Assembly: GCF_040939455.1 (NCBI RefSeq)
Contig: NC_134120.1
Span: forward strand, 53,583,001 to 53,647,000
Length of the DNA stretch: 64,000 nt
Direction of reading: 5' to 3'
From: Microcebus murinus
Lineage: Eukaryota; Chordata; Mammalia; Primates; Cheirogaleidae
The position numbers and the translations under genes are program-made. Of the stretch, positions 38,372-49,530 are shown piece after piece. How positions within the stretch are numbered: position 1 is the first letter of the stretch; every line of letters starts with the position of its first letter. Below the pieces are notes generated by a model that did not search any database, was not told the DNA's origin, and saw nothing but the letters and a program-made list of their open reading frames with translations.

Positions 38372-39089
38372 TGGGGACTGGTCCCAGCTACTTTTTGTCG
38401 TGGCCCATTTACAGGATGGAGGATGAACATAGAACATAAAACACAAACACAGAACACAAAGAAAAATGCAGACACACAGACAGATGGTTGACTCGAATAA
38501 TAATACACTGGGTCCTTTTTATTTTTATACTCTAAAAGATTTAAGTTAGTTCCTTATACTTAACCACCCAGGTGTGGCAGCGATAGCCATAAATTCTGGA
38601 ATAGCCTTAGGGAAGCAGATATCCCCTGACTCAGAATTTCAAGGTGGTTGCTCTAGGCACTAGGCATAGATAAAGGACCAAGATTAGCAAGGATGGGCAA
38701 GGTGACCCACAAGGGGCATTTCTCATCTCCAGCTTCTCTTAGGGTGACTCCCTAAGATCTTCAGCTGAACCCCGGCGGCCGTGCCTGGCTTAGGTCACCC
38801 CTCCCTTAAGGGGTCATACCTGTCATTGACTAACCAGCCATCTTGTGGGGTGTATGTAGCAATCACAGGAACAATATGTTTATCATGTGGCTTCTAGACC
38901 CCCAATGCTGTGGGGTGGGCTGCTCTTGCTCCTTATAGCTCAGGTCCTTTGTTATGCCTCTAGGCAACACCTTTGTTTATCACAGGGAGCCTGTCCGGAA
39001 CAGATTACTTTCAAATGCTCTGGGCAGAACACGTACATTACTCATTAACTTTAATTCTTAAACTAGGAAAATATATGTCGTCCCCTACA
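38372..39089 (-). mobile_element. Solo LTR of an endogenous retrovirus, 718 bases
   Basis: Read on the minus strand it starts TGTAGGGGAC and ends GGACCAGTCCCCA, so it has TG...CA termini with a short terminal inverted repeat (GGGGAC/GTCCCC). A TATA-like tataaaaataaaaagg lies about 150 bases before the 3' end, followed by a T/C-rich R/U5-like stretch (gtcaaccatctgtctgtg). No internal viral genes lie on either side, so it is a solo LTR left by LTR-LTR recombination. I do not see a matching short duplication (flanks gaaat and acttt). The family is not recognised and may be strepsirrhine-specific. Confidence 0.7.
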
Positions 39090-39883
39090 ACTTTTTCCTT
39101 CCTTTCATTCAGAAGCTAGTTGCTGTTCCTGGACTTCTTCCAGAATATTTCTCAATCTGTCCACTCTTCTCTCTTCTCATATCTGCCATGCTTTTTGCAG
39201 TCATTAGCAATATATCCACTAGTTTATACTATGTTCTGTGAAGGCAGGAAAATTGATTGTGGGGTAAAGTAATATATGTGATTTGGGACATATTTCTTTC
39301 TTAGTAATAGGAAGTTTTCCTCCTAGTGATGGCTAGTATATAATCAGAAATAAAGCTCTAGTGTTTGAGGGAAAGTGTAGGGTAAAAGAAACAGATTTGG
39401 AACAGATTATAAAGTATGGGGATGGATTTAATATTTGGAGTGAAATAAATCAATAAAGGGAGGCATAACGAGGTTCTTGTATAAAAGTAATGGGATTCCT
39501 AAAGGTAAGGGAACATCTGTGCTTATATTAATACATTGAGCAGGAGTCCTACACTGTTTGAAGGACGCCAACTTGTATCCTCTCCCATTGAAGAGATGCT
39601 AATTTAATAGATGAGATAAGATATGTCTGAATGAAAAATTCAGTAATGATGACTAGAATATCACTGAGTGCAAAGTGAATGATAATGTACTTTTGGGTTC
39701 CAAGTTATATTCAGGAAGATCTAAAGGTTTATCAAAACTGAAGAATTCTTTGATGAAATAAGCTTGACAGTCCATTTACTCTAGGGCTTAACAAAGCTTC
39801 CACACTAGGTACTGCTTTGATGGAATCCCATAAATTTTGATGTGTTTTTTGATTTTCATTGTTCAAAATGCTGTATAATTTCA
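39090..39883. other. A/T-rich sequence, nothing recognised
   Basis: No gene or named repeat. Confidence 0.45.
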
Positions 39884-40008
39884 TTTTTTTCTTGAGATGG
39901 GGTCTTGCTATATTGCCCAGGCTGATCTCAAACTCCTAGATTCAAAGGATCCTCTTGCCTCAGCCTCTCAAGTTGGTAGGATTACAGGCATAGGCCACCA
40001 CACCTGGC
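39884..40008 (-). mobile_element. Free left Alu monomer (FLAM-like)
   Basis: One monomer only: a T tract, gagatggggtcttgctatat, tgcccaggctgatctcaaac, gtaggattacaggcatagg, ending accacacctggc. There is no second monomer on either side. Confidence 0.85.
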
Positions 40009-40708
40009 TTCATCTTTATTAATTTCTTTGACTCAGGGGTTACTTTTAAGTGCATTAGTTTCTAAATATTTGGAGATTTTCCAGATATCATTGTGTTATT
40101 TATTTCTAATTTAACTCCATAAAACATACTTTGGTATTATATAAATCCTTTTCGATTTATTGAGATTTATTTGTGTCCTATAATATGTTCTCTCTTGGCA
40201 AACATTCTGTGTGCACTTTAAAAGATTGTGTATTTTGCTGTTATTGGGTACAGTATCCTATACATGTCAATTTCGTCAAATTGATTAATAGTGTTTTTCA
40301 AATCTTATGTATTAGTACTGCTTTTCTGTCTACTTGTTTTATCAATTATTGAGCAACTGATATTGAAATCTCCAATCATTATTGTGGATTTGTTTATTTC
40401 TCTTTGTATATCCATCAGTTTATGCTTCACACATTTTAAAGCTCTATTATTAGTTATATAAACATTTAGGATTGTTACAGTCACTTGATGATTTGACCAT
40501 TTAGTCATCATAAAAAAAAACCCCTTTATCCCTGGTAATAGTTTATACTCTGAAATATACTTTGTGTTATAGCTACTCTAGCTTTCTTTTGATTAATATT
40601 AGGTATATTTTCTCTACACTTTTAGTTTTAATCTACTTGAATCTTTGTATTTGAAGTGCATTTACCACCAGCAACATTTAGTTGAGACTTGTTTTCTATC
40701 CAATCTGG

Positions 40709-40723
40709 TACTCTCTGCATTTT
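40709..40723. repeat. Target-site duplication, left copy, of the L1
   Basis: tactctctgcatttt, identical to 47377-47391. The last Ts merge with the reversed poly(A) tail of the L1. Confidence 0.9.
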
Positions 40724-40941
40724 TTTTTTATTTTTGCGTATTATGGGGGCACACATGTTAAGGTTATGTATATTGCCCATACCCTCCATCCCCACTCAAG
40801 TCAGAGCCTCCAGTGTGACCATCCCCCAAATGATGCACATCTCACTCATTGTGTTTGTATAGACCCATCCGCTCCTCCCCCCTCCCACCCTCCCTACACC
40901 TGATAAATGTTATTCATTTATGTCCACTGACGTGTGATCCG

Positions 40942-43900
40942 TTAATACCAATTTGCTGGTGAGTACATGTGGTGCTGGTTTTTCCATTCTTGAGATACTT
41001 CATTTAGTAGAATGGGTTCCAGCTTTATCCAGGAAAATACAAGAGATGCTATATCACCATTGTTTTGTAAAACTGAATAGTACACCATGGTATACATATA
41101 CCACATTTTATTAATCCACTCATGAATTGATGGGCACTTGGGTTGTTTCCACAACTTTGCAGTGCGAATTGTGCTGCTATAAACATTTGAGTGCAGGTGT
41201 CTTTTTTGTAGAGTGTCATTTGATCTTTTGGGTAAATGCCCAGTAGTGGTATTGGTGGATCAGATGGTAGATCTACTTGTATTGCTTTGAGGTATCTCCA
41301 TACTGCTTTCCACAGAGGTTGAACTGGTTTGCAGTCCCACCAGCAGTGTAGGAGTGTTCCTCTCTCTCCGCATCCATGCCAGCATTTATTGTATGGGGCC
41401 TTTTTGATAAAGGCCATTCTCACTGGAGTTAAGTGATATCTTATTGTGGTTTTGATTTGCATTTCCCTGATGATTAGAGATGTTGAGCATTTTTTCATAT
41501 GTTTGTTGGCCATTATTCTGTCTTCTTTTGAGAAGCTTCTGTTAATGTCCTTTTCCCATTTATTGACAGGGTTATTTGATTTTTTCTTGCTGATTTTCCA
41601 GAGTTCTAAATAGATTCTAGTTATCAGCCCTTTATCGGATATGTAGCTTGCGAAAATTTCCTCCCATTCTGTGGGTTGTCTGTTTGCTCTCTTGCCAGTT
41701 TCTTTGGCTGTGAAGAATCTTTTTAGTCTGATCAGGTCCCATTTATTTATTTTTGTTGCTGCTGTGATTGCCTTCGAGTTCTTCTTCATAAATTCTTTGC
41801 CCAAGCCAATGTATAGAAGAGTATTTCCAACGATTTCCTCTAAAATTCTAATAGTTTCACACATAAGGTTCAAATCTGTTACCCAGTGTGAGTTGATTTT
41901 TGTGAGAAGTGAAAGGTGTGGGTCCTGTTTCAGTTTTCTACCTGTGGCTATACAGTTTTCCCAGCACCATTTATTGCATAGGGATTCTTTTCCCCAGTGT
42001 ATGTTTTTGTCTGCTTTGTCGAAGATTAGTTGGCTATATGAGGATGGTTTTATATCTGAGTTCTCTGTTCTGTTCCACTGGTCAATGTCCCTGTTCTTGT
42101 GCTGGTCCCAAACTATTTTAATTACTATAGCCTTGTAGTATAGTTTGAAATCTGGTAAATTGATGCCTCCTATTTTGTTTTTATTGCCTAGGACTAATTT
42201 TGCTATACAGGGTCTTCTCTGGTTCCATACGAAGCATAAAATTATTTTGTCTATATCTGTGAAAAATGATGGTGGCATTTTTATATGGATTGCATTGGCT
42301 CTGTAGGTCACTTTGGGTAGTATAGACATTTTAACAATGTTGATTCTGCCGACCCATGACCGGTTATACTTCCAGCTGTTTACATCCTCTGTTATTTCCT
42401 TTTTCAGTGTTTCACAGTTCTCCCTGTAGAGTTCTTTTACCTCCTTAGTTAAATATATTCCAAGGTACTTTATTTTCTTTGTTGCTATTTTGAAGGGAAT
42501 TGAGTCTTTGATTGGGTTCCCACTTTTACTGTTGTTGGCATATATGAATGCCTCTGATTTCTGTGTATTAATATTGTATCCTGAGACTTTGCCAAATTCA
42601 TTTATCAATTCGAGGAGTCTCTTGATTGAATCCTTGGGGTTTCCAGGCATATCATGTCATCAGCAAAGAGTGACAGTTTGATCTCTTCTGCTCTCATTTG
42701 GACACCCTTCATTCCGCTCTCTTATCTGATTTCTGTAGCAAGGACTTGCAGCACTATGTTGAATAAAAGTGGAGACAGTGGGCAGCCTTGTCTTGTTCTA
42801 GTCCTATGTGGAAATGCTTTCAATTTTCCCCCATTCAGTATTATATTGGCTATGGGTTTGTCATATATGGCCTGTATAATTTTTAGGTAGGCCCCATCTA
42901 TACCTATTAGGTTGAGCGTTCCTATCATAAAAGGGTGTTGAATTCTGTCAAATGCTTTTTCTGCATCTATTGAGAGGATCATATGGTCTTTGTTTTTGCT
43001 TCTGTTTATATGGTGAATTACATTAATATATTTGCATGTGTCGAACCATCCTTGCATCCCTGGGATGAAGCCCACTTGATTTAGATGCATTATTTTCTTG
43101 ACAAGCACCAGGATTCGATTGGCTAGGATTTTGTTGAGAATTTTTGCATCTATATTCATAAGGGCTATGGGTCTGTACTTTTCCTTTTTTGTTGCATCCT
43201 TTCCTGGTTTTGATATCAGGGTTATGTTTGCTTCATAAAATGTTTTTTGGAGGGTTGCATCCTTCTCTATGTTGTGGAATAATTTCTGCAGGAAAGGCAC
43301 TAGTTCTTTTTTGTAGGTGTGGTAAAATTCGGGTGTGAAACCATCTAGTCCAGGACTTTTCTTTTTAGGAAGATTTTTTATTGCTGTTTCTATTTCAGTA
43401 CTTGATATTGGTCTGTTCAGGAATTCTATTTCTCCTGGTTGAGCCTAGGGAGGCTGCGAGTTTCTAAGAAATTGTCCATTTCCTCCACATTTTCCAGTTT
43501 GTGTGCATAGAGGTTTTTTTAGTATTCATGAATTATATCTTTTCTCTCCATGGCCTCCGTTGTAATTTCTCCTTTATTCTTCCTGATGGGGCTTATTAGA
43601 GATTTTTCTTTTCTGCTTTTCATTAGTGTAGCCAAAGGTGTGTCAATTTTGTTTATTTTTTCAAAGAACCAACTTTTTGTTTTGTTAATCTTCTGTAGGG
43701 TTTCCCTGTTGTCAATTTCATTTAGTTCTGCTTTGATCTTAATGATTTCACTTCTTCTGCTGGGTTTGGGGTTGGTCTGTTCTTGTGTTTCTAGCTCTTA
43801 GAGATGATTCATTAGGTTATATATTTGTGATATTTTTGACTTTTGGATATAGGTATTTATGGAAATGAACTTTCCTCTCAGGACTGCTTTAGCTATGTCC

Positions 43901-44758
43901 CACAGGTTTTGATAACTTATGTCTCCTTTGTAATTTAATTCAATGAATCTTTTGATTTTCATCTTGATTTCCTCATTTATGAAGTGATCATTCAGCAGAA
44001 TGTTGTTTAGTTTCCATGACTTCGTGTAAAAATGAGAGTCTTTTAAGGGTGCATTTCTACTTTTATTTCATTATGATCTGAAGTGATACATGGTATGATT
44101 TCTATTTTTTTAAATTGTTTTAGACATGTGTTGTGTCCTAGGAAATGGTCAGTCTTCGAGTATGACCCATGAGCTGATGAGAAGAACGTATATTCAGTGG
44201 TTTTGGGGTATAATGTTCTGTAAATGTGAGTCAGGCCCATTTGTTCTAGTGTTCGCTTAAGTCCATTATTTCTTTGTTGATTTTCTGTTTGGAGGATCTG
44301 TCCTGTGCTGTCAGAGTGGTGTTAAAGTCTCCGACTTATGGTATTGTTGTTTATCCATTTGTTTAGATCAAGTAGAGTTTACTTTATGAATCTGGGAGCA
44401 GGTAGGTTGGGTGCATATATCTTTAGAATTCTTATGTCTTCTTGTTGACCTGTACCCTTCACCATTATATAGTGACCTTCTTTGTCTCTTATTACTTTTC
44501 TTGATTTAGAAACTAAGTTATCTGTAATCAACACCACCAGGCCAGCTTTCTTTTGGCTTCTATTTGTTTGAAATATTGTTATCCACCCCTTTACCTTTAG
44601 TCTAACTGCATGATTGGAGGGTAGATGTGTTTCCTGAAGGCAGCAGATACTTAGCTTATAGTTTTTATCCATTTAGCTAGACTATATCTCTTGAGTAGGG
44701 AATTCAAGCCATTAACATTTACTGAGATAACTGATAGATGGAACAGATTTCTGTTCAT
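40942..44758 (-). pseudogene. L1 ORF2 (endonuclease/reverse transcriptase), broken
   Basis: The ORF2 protein nicks target DNA and copies the L1 RNA by target-primed reverse transcription. Length is about 1272 codons, close to the usual 1275. The start is taken at 44758 (MNRNLFHLS). The N-terminal apurinic-like endonuclease part is visible at 44379-44672 (QETHLPSN, then KKAGLVVLITDN) after a frameshift near 44670. The reverse transcriptase is in 42722-43300 ([16 protein letters not shown], [12 protein letters not shown]). A TAA stop follows at 42722-42724. The catalytic FADD codons are intact at 42656-42667, and a further frameshift follows immediately. Then 533 open codons (42650-41049) cover the thumb and Cys-rich side ([18 protein letters not shown]), and another shift near 41150 leads to the C-terminus. 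Broken in at least four places. Confidence 0.93.
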
Positions 44759-44848
44759 TCGGTTGGGTTAAACTTTTTTGCTTTGTTTTCTTTCTTGAGT
44801 CATTGTGATTTCTTTGCTTTGTTCTTTAGCTTTTGAGTAGATTTACAT

Positions 44849-45807
44849 TCATGGGTGTTTATTGTGCTGATTCGTGGGTAACACTCTTTTGTACTTCTTG
44901 AAGTGCTGGTCTTTTCTTGGTCAATTCCCTCAGACTTTGCTTATCTGAGAATGTCTTGGTTTCTCCTTCATATACAAAAGTTAGTTTTTCAGGGAATAAA
45001 ATTCTAGGCTGGGCATTATTCTGTTTCAGAAGAGTGAAAATGGGGCCCAGTTTCTCCTTGCTTGTAAAGTTTCAGTAGAGGAGTCTGGCATTATTCGGAT
45101 TGGCTTTTCTTTGTGTCTTACTTGCTTCTTTTGCCTTACAGCTCTTAGAAGGGCCTCTTTGGTTGATATTTTGGTCAGTCTAATGACTGCATGTCGTGAC
45201 GTCTTCCTCTTTGCATTGAATCTCCCAGGGGTCCTCTCAGCTTCTTGAACTTGTATATCGAGATTTTTACCAAGGTCTGGGAAATTATACTCTATTGTAT
45301 CTTCAAATTGCTTATCCAGCCCTTGAGTGTTTCCTTCTTCCCCTTCCGGTTACCCTATAACCCTCACATTAGGTTTCTTCACATAATCCCACATCTTCTG
45401 TAGGCTTTGCTCTTTTCTCTTGTTTCTGTGTTCTATCTCTGTGACTGTTTTATTTAATTGGAAGGTGTTATCTTCAATCTCTGAGATTATTTCTTTTGTT
45501 TGATCTACCTTATTCTTGAGGCTTTCCACTGTGTTTTGTAGTTCCTTGAATTGTTTCTTCATCTCCAGGAGTTTGGTTAGACTTTTCTTCATTGTTTCAA
45601 TTCTTTTAGTGAATTTTTGTTGTAAGTCCTGGAATCTTTTTGCGTTTGTTTGTGTTGTTTATCCAGTTTCTCTTGCAAATCATTTAATTCTCTCACAATC
45701 CATGCTCGAAATTCTTTTTCTGTCATTTTAGTGGTCTGATTTTGGTTGATGTCCATTTCTAAGAGGCTGGTGCTCTTTGGGTGTGTGGTTTCTGTTTGGT
45801 TCTTCAT
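44849..45807 (-). pseudogene. L1 ORF1 (RNA-binding chaperone), broken
   Basis: The ORF1 protein coats L1 RNA as a trimer. The start at 45807 (MKNQTETTHPKS) gives about 319 codons, near the usual length of the family. The N-terminal half is coiled-coil-like with heptad Leu/Ile/Val (KKQFKELQNTVESLKNKVDQ). A one-base frameshift lies at about 45592, where the first piece ends KELKQ and the next starts MKKSLTKLL. A TAA stop at about 45350 replaces a residue just before PEGEEG, in the expected RNA-recognition region. The rest runs to a stop at 44849-44851. It sits upstream of ORF2 with a 90-base gap, as in other L1s. Confidence 0.9.
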
Positions 45808-47376
45808 ATTTCCAGAGTTCCTTCATGGATTTCTTTCCATGTGGATCTTCTTGCCTTTAGGTTTGTTTTTGGATAATTGCATGCCCTGTTTAGTCTCTGA
45901 GCAAGGAGGTCGTGTTTGTGGGTAAGATTTGACCACACCTTGTATCATCAGTTAGTAGGTCCCGTGACAAGTGTGTGCAGGATGTTCTCCCTGTCAGTAG
46001 GAGGTGCTTGTTCATAGGAACAGGCTACACTGTTGTTTTGGGGTCTTGTATCCAGTTCTTGTTCCTATGGAGAGTCACTCTGGTGCCTGAAGTGGTGGGT
46101 GGGACCCTGGGACTTCCAGGTGTTTCATTATTCTTTTCCTCAGTGAGGGCTGGTCTGGGAGTGAGTCTGGGTGGAGCTGGGTTGGGTAAGCCTGCCCTCA
46201 GACACCACCAATGCCGTTAGCAGGGATCAAAGTTCTGTTTGCTGCTTCTGGGAAAAGCTGTCAGGGAGGGGCTGGAATGGCCCCGCTCAGTCAGAAAGTC
46301 TGTGCGTGGGGATGGGGCTGTTCGAGATCCGCAGTCTGGAGCGGGCCTCACTCCTTTCCACCTTCCCCAACTCCGCGGCTTCTCCTGGGCCTGTGCCAGC
46401 AGGCCTGATCCCATGCCACTGGGTCTCCCTTGGCTGCGATGTAGGCTGGGAGGGTCCTTGCGCCGAGTTGCCACCTGGGCTGGGCACATGGCCCTCCCTT
46501 GGGAGGAGGGTTGCCCTCAAGGATGCTGATCTGCTGTTTAAGGCACATACACCCTAGCAGGTTCCTAGCAGGCTCATTCACCAATATCCCCTCTGTGCCC
46601 TGGGCAATGTGAAATCTGGTTGCACGGGATCTGGTCCACAAGTCTGATCTCTGGGCCCCCGAAGTTCACTCCCTGACCCCACCAGGGAGAGTAGTGGCTG
46701 TCCTAATTCACCCATAGGAGCCCAAGCTGGGTCAATGTCTCTCAGCCTCAGGGTCTGCCCTGTTCTCCTGGGATCACTGGGCCAGCAGCACCTGGGAGGG
46801 CTGGCGGGTAGGGAGCTCACCATCTGAGTTTCCCTCAGTCAGCTGTAGGGCCCCAAAAGGGAAGGTCCTGTTTCCTGGAGATATCTCTGGCTGGTGACTA
46901 TATTGTCTCTGTCAGCCGCGGATAGGGTTGGGGGAGGGGAGAATGAGGCAATATGGCGCCTGCCAGACAGCTCCGGTGTCCACACAGGGAGGTGCCCTGT
47001 AGGTATAGGGAGCCTGGTGCCGGGTCCACTATAGGCTTACCGCTCACTTGCGGTGGCCGTCTCTGGGCTGGAGTCCGCAGGTTTCTCCATCTACTGGGAA
47101 GCCCACCAGCAGTCAGAGATGCAAGGGAGGGGAAAGTTAATTTCTCCACCGACCCTTACCACTGGTCTCCAAGCTTCTTTGGAGGTCTCTGCTTCTAGTT
47201 CTCCTCCACAACCTCCTCCCATGGAGTCTTCTGTGGTCTCAGGTACCCCTCCTTTTGACCCTCCTTCGATGTATACTCATCTGCTTTCTTCTTTCTTCTC
47301 ATTTCTTCTAGAAACTGTCTTTTTTGTAGAGACACTCTGGCGGTGTTTCTCATCTGCCATTTTGCTCCACCCACCC
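45808..47376 (-). promoter_or_regulatory. L1 5' UTR / internal promoter, about 1.57 kb
   Basis: The region upstream of ORF1 is clearly richer in G+C than its surroundings, as expected for an L1 5' UTR that acts as an internal RNA polymerase II promoter. It is longer than the roughly 0.9 kb of human L1. I saw no obvious tandem monomers of the mouse type. Frames of 77-128 codons at 46171-46641 occur on both strands, overlap, and follow from base composition. Confidence 0.85.
47356..47363 (-). promoter_or_regulatory. YY1-type site at the L1 start
   Basis: On the L1 sense strand AAAATGGC lies at about +14 to +21, within GGAGCAAAATGGCAGATG. Human L1 has an equivalent YY1 core (AAGATGGCC) at nearly the same place, where it sets the transcription start. 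The match in sequence and position supports the 5' end being complete. Confidence 0.7.
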
Positions 47377-47391
47377 TACTCTCTGCATTTT
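47377..47391. repeat. Target-site duplication, right copy, of the L1
   Basis: tactctctgcatttt, identical to 40709-40723 and followed by aattgg, so the nick site is TTTT/AA. Confidence 0.95.
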
Positions 47392-47885
47392 AATTGGCAT
47401 ATATATGGTTAAGTTTAAATTTTGCTGTTTGTTTTCTATTTACCCTATGTTTTTTTGTCGTCTTTTCCCTCTTTTTACGCCTTCTTTTAAACTAAGTATT
47501 TTTTATGATTCTATTTTATTTCTTTGGTGGCTTAACTTTAAGGTTATTCATTAGTATGCATATGTAACTTATCAAAATTCACGTTCATGTAATGTTATAC
47601 CACTTTAAGTACATTATAAGAATCTTTAATGGTGAAATTTCATTTCTCTATCTGAGCCTTTCTGCTCCCATTATCATACATTTTATTTTTACATCTTTTA
47701 TAAACCCCACAATACATTGTTATTACTCTTAATATAGTTTTCTTGTAAAGAAATTTAAATAATAAGATGAATCTTAAATATTTAACCAAATAGTTACCAC
47801 TTCTTTTGCTCTTTAATCCTGTGTGTAGGTGCATGTGTTTATCTGGTATCATTAATTTGTTTTCTGCATAGGAATGCAATGAAGT

Positions 47886-49039
47886 ATTACATACTATTTG
47901 GGAGTTATTATTGAACTATTTCTTTTTTCTAGTATTAATATACCACTATAGACTTATGTGCTGAATAAAATAAAAGATGTGGTTTTTATTATTACAAAAG
48001 GGGTTTTAGTTTTATGAATAATTTTAAATGATTCAATTTATGAAATAGTTTCCATGCTTTTTAAAATATCTACTTCATGAAATAATGCATACTTGTATAG
48101 GGATGAACTTTGGCTCTTCTGTTTTCTTGTAATGGTATGATGGATAGAGCTATCTCTGGTAGGATAATTGGGGTCAAATCGTAAAATTGGTCTTGCGTTT
48201 GCATCATGTGATTCTCAGAAGTCCTGGAATTTGAGTGCAGATCCCGGTTAGCCTGTTGCTGCGTTGTGTCATATTACTTGGACTGCTGATATCGACTTGG
48301 AGTTAGGCTCCTGGAGGCTGGTAGGCACTGAGGCTACTGACCTCTCTTTCTGAGCTTTCAAAAACATTCATTTTCTGAAAAATGTTTCAAGCCAGCAAGG
48401 AAAGCTCTGCAACCCAGATGGTGTACACTGAAAGTGGTGTCTGTCCTTAACCTCACTTCCTGGGTTAACTCTGCCTGTGGATTTTACAAGTTTCTCACCT
48501 CACTCCCTCCCTCCCTCCTTCCCCCAGAGTTAAGTTAGTTTCCTTTTATCTTGGCCGGCATCCTCTTTGGAGGAAGCTTTTCACTAGAGTTGTTAAGGAA
48601 CAATATCATTTAATTTCTTGGGAATATGATTTTTCACAATAAGACTCTTTCTACTAAACTAATTTAAGTTTGTTTTAAAGAGACTTGAGCTGAAAGGTAG
48701 CTTCATAGTTAAGAAACTATTATAAATTTCCTTAGCTAGATCTGGGTAGTGTTGCCTCTCCATGAGAACTTTAAAATGTACCTAACCAAGTTCACTTCTG
48801 TTACTTTGATCATTTAGGAACTGTTTAGGTAAGATTATAAGGTAAGATTAATCCCTCCCTCCTTTGTGCCTACTCCTACCAGATACAGATCCACATCCTA
48901 GCATCTGTAACACATAATTGGTGCCTTCTGTGTCTCATCTCCTCCCACTGTACTCTGAAGTTGTATTCCTCTCTGTATCTACTCCAGACCCTGGTACACA
49001 GTGAATTATGGGAGAGAATAAATAACTGCCCTAAGCACT
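47886..49039. other. Unassigned sequence
   Basis: No gene recognised. A pyrimidine tract (ctccctccctccctcc, about 48502) is the only low-complexity feature noted. Confidence 0.45.
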
Positions 49040-49258
49040 GGAACAGTGTTTAATCCGTGCTTACACTTAGTAGCTATGATATCTTGGGGGTAGCTACCTA
49101 TGTCTCTGGTCCTAGTTTTTATATTCCCAAAATGGAAATAATAATAAGCCCTACATCACAGAGTTGTGGTTAAAATTAAATGTCTATAAAACACTTACTG
49201 TGTGCAGGTGCCTGTGAAGTGCATCATTCACATTAAGTGGATTATTATTGTTACTGGA
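49040..49258 (+). mobile_element. MIR SINE
   Basis: Plus orientation: ttacacttagtagctatgat, ctatgtctctggtcctagtt, cccaaaatggaaataataat, ctacatcacagagttgtggt and attattattgttactgg, in MIR order. Confidence 0.75.
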
Positions 49259-49394
49259 AGAGTAAACACGTAGATGCATGACCGAGTGCAGGCGTGTGGA
49301 TTCCATGCTGGAGTCTGAAGAGCCTGAACACAGCTCCTGCCCATGGAGAATCCTGCCCAGGCAGAGCCAGACACGTGGAAACTCCCAGTGAGAA

Positions 49395-49530
49395 CACAGA
49401 ACGGTGGAGAGGATTATAGAGGGAATCCGAGAAGGCTCAGGAGTGAAAAGTTTAATTATTTTTAAGGTTAGGCTTGAGGGAGTTTCCTGGGGGAGATAAG
49501 GCCTGAGCAGCGATTTGAGGAAAGAATATC
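49395..49530 (+). repeat. Ancient mammalian repeat, weak
   Basis: tttcctgggggagataaggc then ctgagcagcgatttgagga resembles the 'aggaggtgacatttgagctgagacctgaa' block of the old family seen elsewhere in the window. Confidence 0.35.

Larger units (their letters stand above)
40721..47376 (-). mobile_element. Full-length LINE-1 retrotransposon, about 6.66 kb
   Basis: A complete L1 in reverse orientation: a short reversed A-rich tail (40721-40735), about 200 bases of 3' UTR, ORF2 (40942-44758), a 90-base inter-ORF gap, ORF1 (44849-45807) and a G+C-rich 5' UTR of about 1.57 kb ending at 47376. A perfect 15-bp duplication flanks it (40709-40723, 47377-47391). The empty site reads gcatttt/aattgg, the expected TTTT/AA nick for the L1 endonuclease. 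Both ORFs have normal length but contain frameshifts and stops, so the copy is inactive. The good duplication and the long open pieces (one of 533 codons) place it well after the surrounding L1M. It is a primate L1 of a type I cannot subfamily-name, plausibly strepsirrhine. Confidence 0.95.
40009..47885 (-). mobile_element. Older L1 (L1M) fragment, split by a younger full-length L1
   Basis: The right-hand side of the older element is 40009-40720 and its continuation is 47392-47885. Both are antisense to an L1M endonuclease/inter-ORF region: catttggagattttccaga-like text, tcaattattgagcaactgat, tttatccctggtaatagttt, gctactctagctttcttttg and gacttgttttctatccaatc. After the insertion it continues with gtttgttttctatttaccc, ataatacattgttatt-like cacaatacattgttattact and gtaaagaaatttaaataata. 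A minus-strand remnant at 40305-40511 keeps an endonuclease-like MIGDFN motif. The frames are otherwise decayed. Confidence 0.85.

Noticed and set aside
38372..39089. Provirus with viral genes around the LTR
   Set aside because: No second LTR, primer-binding site or gag/pol-like frame lies beside it, so it is a solo LTR.
41671..42890. Plus-strand frames of 63-155 codons
   Set aside because: Antisense shadows of L1 ORF2.
46171..46641. Several overlapping frames of 65-128 codons on both strands
   Set aside because: All lie in the L1 5' UTR and follow from its G+C content.
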